Source: Candidatus Poribacteria bacterium
GTDB lineage: Bacteria > Poribacteria > WGA-4E > GCA-2687025
DNA: 64,000 nt
Reading direction: 5' to 3'
NCBI GenBank assembly: GCA_018644665.1
Contig: JABGQA010000074.1
Location: 1 to 64,000, forward strand
Within the stretch, counting starts at the first letter, position 1. Every line of letters begins with the position of its first letter. The notes below the pieces were generated by a model. The model was not told the origin of the DNA. It did not search any database and saw only the letters and a program-made list of their open reading frames with translations. This document shows positions 36,101 through 43,698 of the stretch, in pieces. The position numbers and the translations under genes were made by a program.

Positions 36101-37449
36101 CGGCCGCCACGAAGAACGGGCAGGCCGACGCCGGGGAGCGTGTGCACCCTCGCGTACGGCTGAGGAACGACGGGGCCGGCGATGCGGAGAACGTCACGGT
36201 GACGGTCAGCACGGACGACCCCGACGTGACGGTCGTCAGCGGAGCCGTCTCGCACGCGACGTGGCCGGCAGCCGTCGCGCGCAACAACAACGGCCTCGTC
36301 CTCGACATCTCACCCGACGCGACGTCGCACGATGCGACCGTGACGGTCGACGTGACGGCGGACAGCGGCGGGCCGTGGCAGTTTGCGTTCTCGTTCCCGG
36401 TGGTGGCATCGCCGCCGACGTTCGTCAAGCGCAACGCGTGGATCTACGACCCGACGCCACGCGCCGACAAGGACGGCGTCGCGGAACCGGGAGAACGCGT
36501 GCGTCCGCGTATCCGACTGGTGAACGCGGGACGCGCGGATGCGGCCAACGTGGGCGTGACGTTGACCATCACAGACCCGGACGTCACGGTTGTGCGCGCT
36601 ACAGAAACACACGCTGCCTGGCCGGCCGGCGCGGCGCGCACCATTGTCGGGTTCGTGCTCGACATCGCGAGGGATGCGACGGCCCACGAAGTGACGGCGG
36701 TCGTGGACGTCACGGCCGACGGCGCCGACGCGCAGCAGTTCACCTTTGCCTTCCCCATCGTGCCCGGGCCGCCGGAGTTCGCGCTACGGAACTCGTGGGT
36801 GTATGACCCGACGCCTGACGGGAACAAAGACGGCGTGGCCGACGCGGGCGAGACTGTCCTGCCACGCGTGCGGCTACTGAACTCAGGCCAGACGCAGGCC
36901 GAGAACGTCGTTGTTACGCTCAGCACGGAGGATGGGGGCGTCACCGTTGCGGGAGCCACGGCGACCCACGCGACCTGGCCGGCAGGTGTAGCTCGGAACA
37001 ACAGCGGGTTCGAGGTAGACATTGGGGCCGAGGGGTCGGGGAGCGTGGCGTTCACTGTCGATGTGACCGCCGAGAACGGCGGGCCGTGGCAGTTCACGTT
37101 TGGCGTCGTGGTCTCGGCGGCGGCCGCGCCAGCAGCGGCCACTGCGTTCCGTCCCGCGACGACTGCGTTGCTGCCGAACTACCCGAACCCCTTCAACCCG
37201 GAAACGTGGATCCCGTTCGATCTGTCGGAAGCCGCGGACGTGACCGTACGCGTCTACGACATGCAGGGGCGTGAGGTGCGTCGCGTGGCGCTGGGTTATC
37301 TCGACGCCGGGGCGTACCGGGGCAGGGCCGACGCCGTGTATTGGGACGGACACAACGAAGTCGGCGAGCCCGCTGCGAGCGGCGTGTACGTCTACGAGTT
37401 GAGGGCCGGGGAGTTCGTCGAGAGGCGCCGGATGGTGATACGGAAGTAG
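33139..37449 (+). CDS. Very large secreted two-propeller WD40 protein with six repeated beta domains and sorting tail
   Basis: A 1436-residue exported protein starting at ATG 33139 behind GGGAAGGGA. A signal peptide ends near residue 38 (ASRAAFA). Fourteen WD40 blades follow to about 610 (repeats of AFSPDGTTLASG...LWD), enough for two seven-bladed propellers. Six tandem ~115-residue domains come next (about 615-1325), each with RNAW.FDPTP.GNKDGVA.PGER, likely calcium-binding beta sandwiches. The C-terminal ~95 residues hold YPNPFNPETWIPF and a FlgD-like Ig fold (VRVYDMQGREVRR...YWDG...ASGVYVYEL), the usual outer-surface sorting domain. Probably surface-exposed; partner unknown. Confidence 0.9.
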   Translation: MDSLRGPLTAARGARRVAFAAVWLSMSLVASRAAFALPTSAIARLGHGFPTAVQYAPDGELLAVATRIGVGLWDTRTLDRVAFLDTHGSVESIAFSPDGATLATGLANSTTKIWDTGSRQELATIQTNSQYVRAVAFSPDGTTLAIGGEQVTLWDTRAGQTMGTLPMAGWSVAFSPDGTTLASGGSSALTLWDLGAGQEIAEVTGHSNVTRAVAFSPDGATLASGGDDGKVKLWDAGTLLDIATLPVSGFGGVGSVGYAADGATLASGGGSLMLWDTQSRQDIATLHPQSSSASCVAFSPDGETLASVGYDARVTLWDTRSGQEIARLPGHGEDVIAVAFSPDGATLVSGSEDTRVRFWDASSLQNVATLNGHGSGINGLALSPDGTALVVSERHDFPRVWDMFSREAIASLTTNGSVKTAAFSPDGATIAVAIWGDVTLWSTSSWQTAGTLNGRSSNIRALAFSPDGTTLAAGYADGTVVLWDTSTWLRAATLRGHSRDVTSVAFSPDGSTIATGSWDKTVRVWDARTWIEFATLRGDAGLVWSVAFSPDSAILASGGSGGTVKLWAWQARQEIATLEGHTSSPRALAFSPSDSTLASGSLDGTIVLWDTSLHAPSPDFAQRSSWVSDPNANGDGAAGPGERVELRARMRNEGYRNAEDVRVTLTASDPDVSVVHGEATHARWPVGEARNNVGFVLDIASDATAHDVTVVVDVAARVGGPWQFTYTFPIVRPAFEFTKRNAWLFDPTPRGNKDGVASPGERVRPRIRLLNDGPGAAADVRVAVTTPDPDVTVVSGDVTHAAWPEGAARNNEGIVLDIAPGATSHDVTLAVEVTSDGGGLWQFEFVFPIVAPAPEFTQRNAWVFDPSPGGNKDGIANPGERIVPRIRLRNDGPGDAANVTVTIAIVTTDIDIAIVNRQVTHETWPQGVARNNDGLSLDIAPGATPHQVAMNVAVTADNGGPWGFTFTFPIVAPTLTFTKRTAWIFEPTAATKNGQADAGERVHPRVRLRNDGAGDAENVTVTVSTDDPDVTVVSGAVSHATWPAAVARNNNGLVLDISPDATSHDATVTVDVTADSGGPWQFAFSFPVVASPPTFVKRNAWIYDPTPRADKDGVAEPGERVRPRIRLVNAGRADAANVGVTLTITDPDVTVVRATETHAAWPAGAARTIVGFVLDIARDATAHEVTAVVDVTADGADAQQFTFAFPIVPGPPEFALRNSWVYDPTPDGNKDGVADAGETVLPRVRLLNSGQTQAENVVVTLSTEDGGVTVAGATATHATWPAGVARNNSGFEVDIGAEGSGSVAFTVDVTAENGGPWQFTFGVVVSAAAAPAAATAFRPATTALLPNYPNPFNPETWIPFDLSEAADVTVRVYDMQGREVRRVALGYLDAGAYRGRADAVYWDGHNEVGEPAASGVYVYELRAGEFVERRRMVIRK

Positions 37450-37565
37450 GCGGGCTGCGGCGCTATCTCGCTGTGCTGATGACGCGTCCATCGATAGGCC
37501 GGGCCTGCGCGTCGTGTCCACGGTTGCTCCGGTGACTGGTGACGCCACGGGCGCCTGCCTCGTCA

Positions 37566-37612
37566 TGGACCCCGCCTCCATCCTCCCCTGCTCGGGGAGG
37601 ACGTTCACGCCT
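37566..37612. repeat. Intergenic palindromic repeat, copy C
   Basis: CCTCCCC-TGCTC-GGGGAGG, left flank GGACCCCGCCTCCA, right flank ACGTTCACGCC. It lies between two convergent genes. Confidence 0.65.
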
Positions 37613-37721
37613 GCAATCGTCAGATGTGAGCGGCCACGTCAGACGGTCTCGCGGCCCTGGAGCGGCAGGATCGGATTGGCGTGCGGAGTCAGTTGCCAGC
37701 GCCACGGGATAGCGCCGCGTG

Positions 37722-39908
37722 TCATTCGTCGAACGGCGCAGGCAGCCACGGCTCCAGGCGCGCGATGGACGCTCGCGCCTCCTCCGATGTGGGTACGCCC
37801 CACGCCTCGAAGAACGGGCCGAGGTCGCGACCGACGCGGCGCGAGAACCGCACCATCCACTGATCGCGCTTCGCTTCGTCGGAGCCCGGCCTGTCGGCGT
37901 CCACCAACTGTCGATACTCGCGGAACACGTCGACGAACGGCTCCCAGCCGAACTCCTGCTGCATCTGGTGGTACATTGTCAGCGCGAGGAACGGCCGTGA
38001 CCGCCACTCTGCGAACGGCGACCCGGCGTCCGCGTGCTCGCGGGCGGCCGTCAGGACGCGCTCATCGCTGAGCGTGTCGCGCGAGTCCGACGGCGCGATC
38101 CCGCACACCTTGTCGTAGACGTAGAGCGTGAACAGGTTGCACGTGACCTCGCCCGTGCCGCCGAATGTCCAGTCCGGCGACTGGTGGTTGTGACCTATCT
38201 CGTGGAAATGACCCCAACTGCCCTGCCGCAACCCGTCAAGATCGACGGCGACCTCGGCGGCGTCGAGGTGCGTCATTATGGGGTAGCCGGCATGCATGTA
38301 CCCCGCGGATATCTGGATGTCCGCGACGATGCGCTCCGGCCGCGCTCGCTCGCGAGGGATCGCAGCCAGGTCTGCACAGGCGTCCATCACGCGGTCCCAG
38401 AACTCCATGAGTTCGGTCGGGTTGTCCACGCGACGCGCGATGTCCGTAGGCACCGTCAGGACGACCTTCGCGGTTTCGAACTCCGCCCAGGGACCGGGCA
38501 GGTCGCGGACACGCTCGCGCCAGTCGTCGTCGGTCGTCTGGCCCAGAACGAAGCGCGGAGCAGCCACAGCGCCCTCTATCGTCAGCGAGGCCGAGCCGGA
38601 CAGGCCGCGAGGCACGGAGATGTAGAGGAGGCCGCCGAACGCGCAGGCGGCCTCCGTCGCGTCGGCGACGATGGGGAAGACGCGCGTGATCTGCGGCGCG
38701 CGCGACCACTCCGCCTTGTGCCACAGGCTGTCGGCGTGCGCGCCTATCCGCACAGTGAGCCCGACTTCGGTTGCGGGGACGTCAGCCGCGATGTGGATTG
38801 CCTCGCCGGGTGGGGCGTACAGCCCTGTGCCATGCCAGCCCAGCCGGCTGAGATCGACGTCCACGAGCACGGATTGGCGCCGCGCCGCGTCGTCTGGCAC
38901 CGCGCCGGGGAAGGCGGTCGCGGATGGGTGCGGGGCGATGTCGCCAGGCGCGGAGAGCGACGCTGCCACGACCTCGCGCGCGACGGCGACTCTCGCCAAC
39001 GCATGCTCGGGCCCGAGCGGCCATTCTGGCGCGACTGCGGGCGTAGGGGCAGCGTCGATGAGCGGGAGGAACAGGGAGTCCGACGGCGGACACGACCGGA
39101 TGGCGTGTGTCACGATCCACGCGGCCTGCGCGGCGTCTTCACGGGTCGCGTCCGTGACTAGCTGGGCCAGCGCGCGCTTCGCGTGTGTCGTCTTCGGCGG
39201 GTCCTCGACCGTCGCGTACCCGTGCTCCGACGTGCGGCTTAGCGTGCCGTCACCCCAAACGACTCCTGCCGGGGCGAGCAGTCGGTTGCCCGGGTGCTGT
39301 GTCGCGATGTCACGCCCCGGGTTGAGCTGACTCCATCCCCAGCCGAGCCCGGCCGTGAGGAGGCCGCCGCCAGCGTCCACGAAGCTCCTCACGGCGTGGA
39401 GCGCAGCTTCGTCATCCAGTTCGTGCGCGCCCACGCAAATCACACTCAGCCCGTCGAGGGCGCTGGATAGGTCGTCCTGCGACAGCTCGCGAGGGACGAA
39501 ATCAGCATCGCGGAGTAGTCGCAGAAGGCGGGGCGACCCGTAGACGCCGACCTCCGGCCGCTGCCCTGCCTCGCCGGCCGCCCATCTTGCCGCGTTCAGG
39601 AGAAGGCGCCCTGTGTCGGTGGCGTCGTCGGGCGTCAGGTAGCCGGTGTGCCCGAACGCGACGACGCGCCCAGCACCAAGCAGCGTCGTGGCCACGACAG
39701 GCGCGGACACGCCGCGTGTCGCTTGCCCGACGGCGACCACCGTCGCGTCGGGACCGAACACGCTCAGCGGCCCTGGCACGCCTGGGGCATGGATCTCGTT
39801 GACGCCCTCGAGGAGGACTTCGCGGGGCCCCGCTTCGCTGGCGACGGCTTCCGTCCGCAACGCGATCACGGCGGCTAAGGTCACCATCCCGACTGCCACC
39901 CTGCGCAT
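37722..39908 (-). CDS. Secreted M60-like metallopeptidase
   Basis: A 728-residue exported protein starting at ATG 39908 with GGAGG upstream. The signal peptide is MRRVAVGMVTLAAVIALRTEAVA. Residues ~50-250 resemble a GATase1/ThuA-like Rossmann region (ALDGLSVICVGAHELDDEAAL..FVDAGGGLLTAGLGWGW). Residues ~340-450 are a beta sandwich. The peptidase M60 domain follows (~430-700) with the zinc motif HEIGHNH near 577 and a distal E (GGTGEVTCN). M60 peptidases attack glycoproteins such as mucins. The overall layout is like eukaryotic TCAF proteins and their bacterial relatives. Confidence 0.85.
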   Translation of the reverse strand: MRRVAVGMVTLAAVIALRTEAVASEAGPREVLLEGVNEIHAPGVPGPLSVFGPDATVVAVGQATRGVSAPVVATTLLGAGRVVAFGHTGYLTPDDATDTGRLLLNAARWAAGEAGQRPEVGVYGSPRLLRLLRDADFVPRELSQDDLSSALDGLSVICVGAHELDDEAALHAVRSFVDAGGGLLTAGLGWGWSQLNPGRDIATQHPGNRLLAPAGVVWGDGTLSRTSEHGYATVEDPPKTTHAKRALAQLVTDATREDAAQAAWIVTHAIRSCPPSDSLFLPLIDAAPTPAVAPEWPLGPEHALARVAVAREVVAASLSAPGDIAPHPSATAFPGAVPDDAARRQSVLVDVDLSRLGWHGTGLYAPPGEAIHIAADVPATEVGLTVRIGAHADSLWHKAEWSRAPQITRVFPIVADATEAACAFGGLLYISVPRGLSGSASLTIEGAVAAPRFVLGQTTDDDWRERVRDLPGPWAEFETAKVVLTVPTDIARRVDNPTELMEFWDRVMDACADLAAIPRERARPERIVADIQISAGYMHAGYPIMTHLDAAEVAVDLDGLRQGSWGHFHEIGHNHQSPDWTFGGTGEVTCNLFTLYVYDKVCGIAPSDSRDTLSDERVLTAAREHADAGSPFAEWRSRPFLALTMYHQMQQEFGWEPFVDVFREYRQLVDADRPGSDEAKRDQWMVRFSRRVGRDLGPFFEAWGVPTSEEARASIARLEPWLPAPFDE

Positions 39909-40038
39909 ATGTTCCTCCGTGAATTCGCCGCCGCGGGCAAATGCCCCTGCGTGTTGTCGGCTCCGCCTCGGCCCTGGGTCGCCAACGTTGCCGTCGTAGT
40001 GTGGCATCGGCGACCTCCTGGTGTCACGGAATCCGCTT

Positions 40039-40089
40039 GGCTAAGGGTTAGCCGACGTTGACAGCACGTTTTGCGGCAGAGGATATTAT
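40039..40089 (+). promoter_or_regulatory. Promoter/operator region of the second LamG gene
   Basis: A perfect palindrome GGCTAAGGGTTAGCC (40039-40053) is followed by TTGACA at 40058 and an AT-rich TATTAT near 40084. The spacing to that -10 is 20 bases, or 18 to GATATT. The gene starts 49 bases further on. A 13-base match to the palindrome occurs at 8132. Confidence 0.45.
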
Positions 40090-40137
40090 CCCTACATTCG
40101 CCGCACTACCCCCGCCATATCAGGAGAAGGGCTCGAC

Positions 40138-40908
40138 ATGAAATGGTATCCGGCGCGCTTCGCATGCGCCTTGCTTGTAGCTTCTACAGTCGTGGCCCAC
40201 GCACAGAAGGACGCACTACCGGTGCTCATGTTGTCCTTTGATGAGGGCTCCGGCAAGACGGCGAAGGACGCCTCGGGCAACGGCCTCGACGGGACAATCA
40301 CAGGCGCTAAGTGGGCCGACGGCATGCACGGGCAAGCGCTCGACTTCAACGGCGTCGACGACGTCGTCGTTGTCTCGGACGACCCTAAGCTGCTGCTACC
40401 CGACGCCGGGACGCTGATGGTCTGGTCGTTCATCGAGACGGAGGCCGGGCACGGCTCTTGGCCCCGTATCATCATCAAGGCGTCCAGCAATGGTGGCACG
40501 ACCGGCATGGATCTCCTGTTTGACCGCGGGCTCGATTACGGAATCCGATTCTGCATCGTCGACTGCGACACTATCTTTTCGCCGGTGCCCACGGACACAT
40601 GGGTTCACGTCGCCGTGACGTACGACGGCTCGGATATCGTGGCCTATCTGGACGGCGAGGAGGTCGGCACGGTGCCACAGCGCGGGGCCCCGCTAGACAC
40701 CACAGGGCTGGACCTGCACATCGGGAGCGGATCTGCTTTCGATCGCCCGTTCGACGGCAAGCACGACGAAGTCAGGATCTGGGACATCGCGCTGGACGCA
40801 GAAACGGTTGCCTGGCACATGGACACGAGCAGCATCGAGTTCCTCGCCGTGCAGCCGGGCGGCAAGTCGGCGACGACGTGGGCCGCGGTGAAGTCGGCCA
40901 CCAGGTAG
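40138..40908 (+). CDS. Secreted LamG-domain protein
   Basis: A 256-residue exported protein. A signal peptide (ending AHAQ near 23) is followed by one LamG domain (LMLSFDEGSGKTAKDASGNGLDGTI, ALDFNGVDDVVVV, WVHVAVTYDGSDIVAYLDG, GKHDEVRIWDIAL). The C-terminus reads GGKSATTWAAVKSATR, matching the tail of the LamG protein at 19105. ATG 40138 has GGAGAAGG upstream and a promoter is visible at 40058. It is expected outside the cell or on its surface. Confidence 0.88.
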   Translation: MKWYPARFACALLVASTVVAHAQKDALPVLMLSFDEGSGKTAKDASGNGLDGTITGAKWADGMHGQALDFNGVDDVVVVSDDPKLLLPDAGTLMVWSFIETEAGHGSWPRIIIKASSNGGTTGMDLLFDRGLDYGIRFCIVDCDTIFSPVPTDTWVHVAVTYDGSDIVAYLDGEEVGTVPQRGAPLDTTGLDLHIGSGSAFDRPFDGKHDEVRIWDIALDAETVAWHMDTSSIEFLAVQPGGKSATTWAAVKSATR

Positions 40909-40999
40909 CGCAGCGTCCTAACGCGGTCTCCTACGGCGTGCGCGACGACCATCCGCTGGCGCGACACGCGGCGCGACTCACCCGGGAGCGATAGTCGTC

Positions 41000-42160
41000 A
41001 TGCACGGACTGCAGGCCGCGGTGGTGGGGACGGGCTTCATCGGGCCCGTCCACGTTGAGGCGTTACGTCGGCTGTGCGTCAACGTACGGGGAGTGCTGGG
41101 TAGTTCGGGCGACAAGTCGCGCGTGGCCGCGGCGCGCCTGGGAGTCGACACGGCGTACGCGTCGCTCGAGGCGCTGCTCGCAGACGACCAGGTCGATGTC
41201 GTCCACATCACGTCGCCGAACTACCTACACCATGAGCAGACGGCCGCCGCGCTCAGGGCGGGGAAGCACGTCCTGTGCGAAAAGCCTCTCGCGATGAACG
41301 CCGAGGAGACGGCCTCCCTTGTGGCGCTCGCGGCCGAACGCGGGCTGGCCGCGGGCGTCAACTACAACATCCGGTTCTACCCGATCTGCGTCGAAGCGCG
41401 CGAGCGCGCGCTCAGCGGCAGCCTCGGCGACGTGTGGAGCGTCGTGGGCAGCTACGTGCAGGACTGGCTAACCAGGCCCACGGACTACAACTGGCGGGTG
41501 CTCGCCGACCGAGCCGGCGCGCTACGGGCCGTCGCGGACATAGGCACGCACTGGCTGGACCTTCTGCTGCACATTTCCGGCCTGGAAGTCGAGGCCGTGA
41601 TGGCCGATCTGTCCACGGTGCATCCGACACGCCGTCGGCCCGTCGGCGAAGTCGAGACGTTCGCCGCGAGCGCGGCGGGCGCGCCGGAGACGGAGCCGGT
41701 GGACATCGATACCGAGGACCAGGGGTCGGTCCTGCTGCGGTTCCGAGGTGGCGCTCACGGCAATCTCTGGGTTTCCCAAACGACGCCCGGCCGCAAGAAC
41801 TGCCTACGCTTCGAGATCGCAGGGAGCGGCGGATCTCTCGCCTGGAACAGCGAGAATCCCAACGAATTGTGGATGGGCGCCCGCGACGAACCCAACGCGC
41901 TGATGCTCCGTGACCCGTCGCTACTGAGCGGCGCGGCGGCGGGTCGGGCGTCGCTACCGGGCGGGCACAACGAAGGCTTCCACGACACGTTCAAGGAGTG
42001 TTTCCGCGCCTTCTACGAGCACATCGCGAGCGTCGCGCCCGCGGAGGACGCTGCATATCCGACATTTGCGGACGGCCACCGTGAGGTCGCCCTGTGCGAG
42101 GCGATCCTGCGGAGCCATCGCGAGCAACGCTGGGTCGCGACCGAAGGAGACAACGCATGA
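41000..42160 (+). CDS. Gfo/Idh/MocA family oxidoreductase
   Basis: A 386-residue NAD(P)-dependent sugar or polyol dehydrogenase. The N-terminal Rossmann fold has [15 protein letters not shown] at 8-22, and the family motif EKPLA is near 94-98 in [11 protein letters not shown]. The C-terminal domain carries the conserved D-x3-H region ([17 protein letters not shown] near 178-194). The gene overlaps the following isomerase by four bases. The pairing implies sugar interconversion, such as inositol-like or keto-sugar metabolism; the substrate is unknown. Confidence 0.9.
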   Translation: MHGLQAAVVGTGFIGPVHVEALRRLCVNVRGVLGSSGDKSRVAAARLGVDTAYASLEALLADDQVDVVHITSPNYLHHEQTAAALRAGKHVLCEKPLAMNAEETASLVALAAERGLAAGVNYNIRFYPICVEARERALSGSLGDVWSVVGSYVQDWLTRPTDYNWRVLADRAGALRAVADIGTHWLDLLLHISGLEVEAVMADLSTVHPTRRRPVGEVETFAASAAGAPETEPVDIDTEDQGSVLLRFRGGAHGNLWVSQTTPGRKNCLRFEIAGSGGSLAWNSENPNELWMGARDEPNALMLRDPSLLSGAAAGRASLPGGHNEGFHDTFKECFRAFYEHIASVAPAEDAAYPTFADGHREVALCEAILRSHREQRWVATEGDNA

Positions 42161-43077
42161 AGCTAGGGTTCGTGAGCGCGATTCTGCCCGAGTTGCCCCT
42201 CGGCGAGGTGATGACGTTCGCGGCCGACGCGGGGTTCGACTCGGTCGAGGTCATGTGTTGGCCGAAGGGAAAGGCCGAGCGGCGCTACGCGGGCGTGACG
42301 CACATCGACGTCGGAGCCCTGGACGCCGCTGAGATCGCGGCCATCGCCGCGCTCGTGTCGCAGACGGGGGTGGAGATAAGCGGCCTGGGATACTACCCGA
42401 ACCCGCTCACGTCCGACCGCGACGAGGCGGCGACGTACATCGAGCACATCCGGGCGGTGATCGTCGCGGCGGAGCAGCTTGGGCTTCGGAACGTCAACAC
42501 GTTCATCGGCCGCGACTGGACTCGGTCGGTCGAGGACAACTGGGGCCGCTTCGTCGAGGTGTGGGAGCCGCTGATCGCCCGCGCCGAGCGGCACGACGTG
42601 CTCATCGGGATCGAGAACTGCCCGATGCTCTTCACGGGGGACGAGTGGCCCGGCGGGAAGAATCTCGCGATTTCGCCAGCAATCTGGCGACGCATGTTCG
42701 AGGCGATTCCGAGCCCGAACTTCGGCCTGAACTACGACCCGTCGCACATGGTGTGGCAGCAGATGGACTACCTGGCGCCGATGCGCGAGTTCGCCGACCG
42801 CATACACCACGCGCACGCCAAGGACGTCCGCATCGACACGGAGAAGCTGAACGACGTCGGCATCCTGGCACACCCGCTGGACTACCACACGCCGAAGCTG
42901 CCGGGCCTGGGCGCCATCGACTGGGGCGCGTTCTTCTCCACTCTGGGCGACACGGGTTACGACGGCCACGTCGCGATAGAGGTCGAGGACCGGGCGTACG
43001 AGGGGTCACTCGACGCGCGTAAGGCGTCCATCCGCCAGAGCGGCAACTACCTCAGACAGTTCGTCGATTGGCGCTAG
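42157..43077 (+). CDS. Sugar phosphate isomerase/epimerase (xylose-isomerase-like TIM barrel)
   Basis: A 306-residue AP-endonuclease-2-like TIM barrel enzyme. Metal ligands are suggested by IGIENCPM near 150, NYDPSHMVW near 198, [10 protein letters not shown] near 228 and AIEVEDRA near 290. The start at 42157 overlaps the previous stop (ATGA), so it is coupled to the oxidoreductase. It probably isomerises or epimerises the sugar handled by its partner. Confidence 0.9.
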   Translation: MKLGFVSAILPELPLGEVMTFAADAGFDSVEVMCWPKGKAERRYAGVTHIDVGALDAAEIAAIAALVSQTGVEISGLGYYPNPLTSDRDEAATYIEHIRAVIVAAEQLGLRNVNTFIGRDWTRSVEDNWGRFVEVWEPLIARAERHDVLIGIENCPMLFTGDEWPGGKNLAISPAIWRRMFEAIPSPNFGLNYDPSHMVWQQMDYLAPMREFADRIHHAHAKDVRIDTEKLNDVGILAHPLDYHTPKLPGLGAIDWGAFFSTLGDTGYDGHVAIEVEDRAYEGSLDARKASIRQSGNYLRQFVDWR

Positions 43078-43086
43078 CCGGCCGCC

Positions 43087-43698
43087 CTACAGCGCGCCCA
43101 GGACGAGGGACAGTGTCACGCCGTGGCGGTTCAGCGTGACGGTGTCCACGTCCGCGTGGTCTGCCGCGTTCACCCCCGGCTCCAGCAACGTGAAGCTGTA
43201 CGTGACGGCGCCCTCGAGCCTGCCGAAGTCGAAGATGCTGTCCAGCAGTCCGACGCGGAACCCGGCGAAGGCCTCGCCTCCGAAGTCGTTCTGGATGTTC
43301 GCCGGGCTGCCGAACATCTCCTCGAACGAGTAGAACGTCGCGCCGATGCCGATGAATGGAGCGCGCCGGCTGCCCAGATGCAACGCGAGCGCCGCGCCGA
43401 CCGTGCTGACGTCGAGGGCGCCCAGTGGGAGGACGCTGTCGTCGTTGGCGCGGGTGTCGACGCTGTAGCGCGTGAACGGCACGGACAGCCTCCACGACTC
43501 AGGCGACAGCCACAGGTTCACTGCCAGCGACTCGGTGCGAGCTGGCTCCAACTCGTCGTTGCCGAGCACGATTCCTCGACCGACCTCGATCTCGACGTTC
43601 TCCACGGCCTCGCGATACGGCTCGACGTCGAGCGCGCGCGCGCCGGACGCGATCCCGGCGAACAGCACGACTGCAGCCGTGGCTCCTCTAGCGGTCAT
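43087..43698 (-). CDS. Exported beta-barrel-type protein at the end of the metal efflux operon
   Basis: A 203-residue protein starting at ATG 43698 behind GAGGAGGAA, overlapping the CusA gene by 11 bases. A signal peptide (TAAVVLFAGIASGARA) is followed by alternating hydrophobic strands (LAVNLWLSPESWRLSVPFTRY, APFIGIGATFYSF, GVTLSLVLGAL) typical of small outer-membrane beta barrels. The longer frame to 43932 lies within cusA and is rejected. Its role in metal resistance is inferred only from position. Confidence 0.65.
   Translation of the reverse strand: MTARGATAAVVLFAGIASGARALDVEPYREAVENVEIEVGRGIVLGNDELEPARTESLAVNLWLSPESWRLSVPFTRYSVDTRANDDSVLPLGALDVSTVGAALALHLGSRRAPFIGIGATFYSFEEMFGSPANIQNDFGGEAFAGFRVGLLDSIFDFGRLEGAVTYSFTLLEPGVNAADHADVDTVTLNRHGVTLSLVLGAL

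Noticed and set aside
35001..36434. 477-codon minus-strand frame opposite the WD40 protein's repeat domains
   Set aside because: Periodic shadow of the repeats on the plus strand, Ser/Thr/Pro-rich with no signal or domain of its own.
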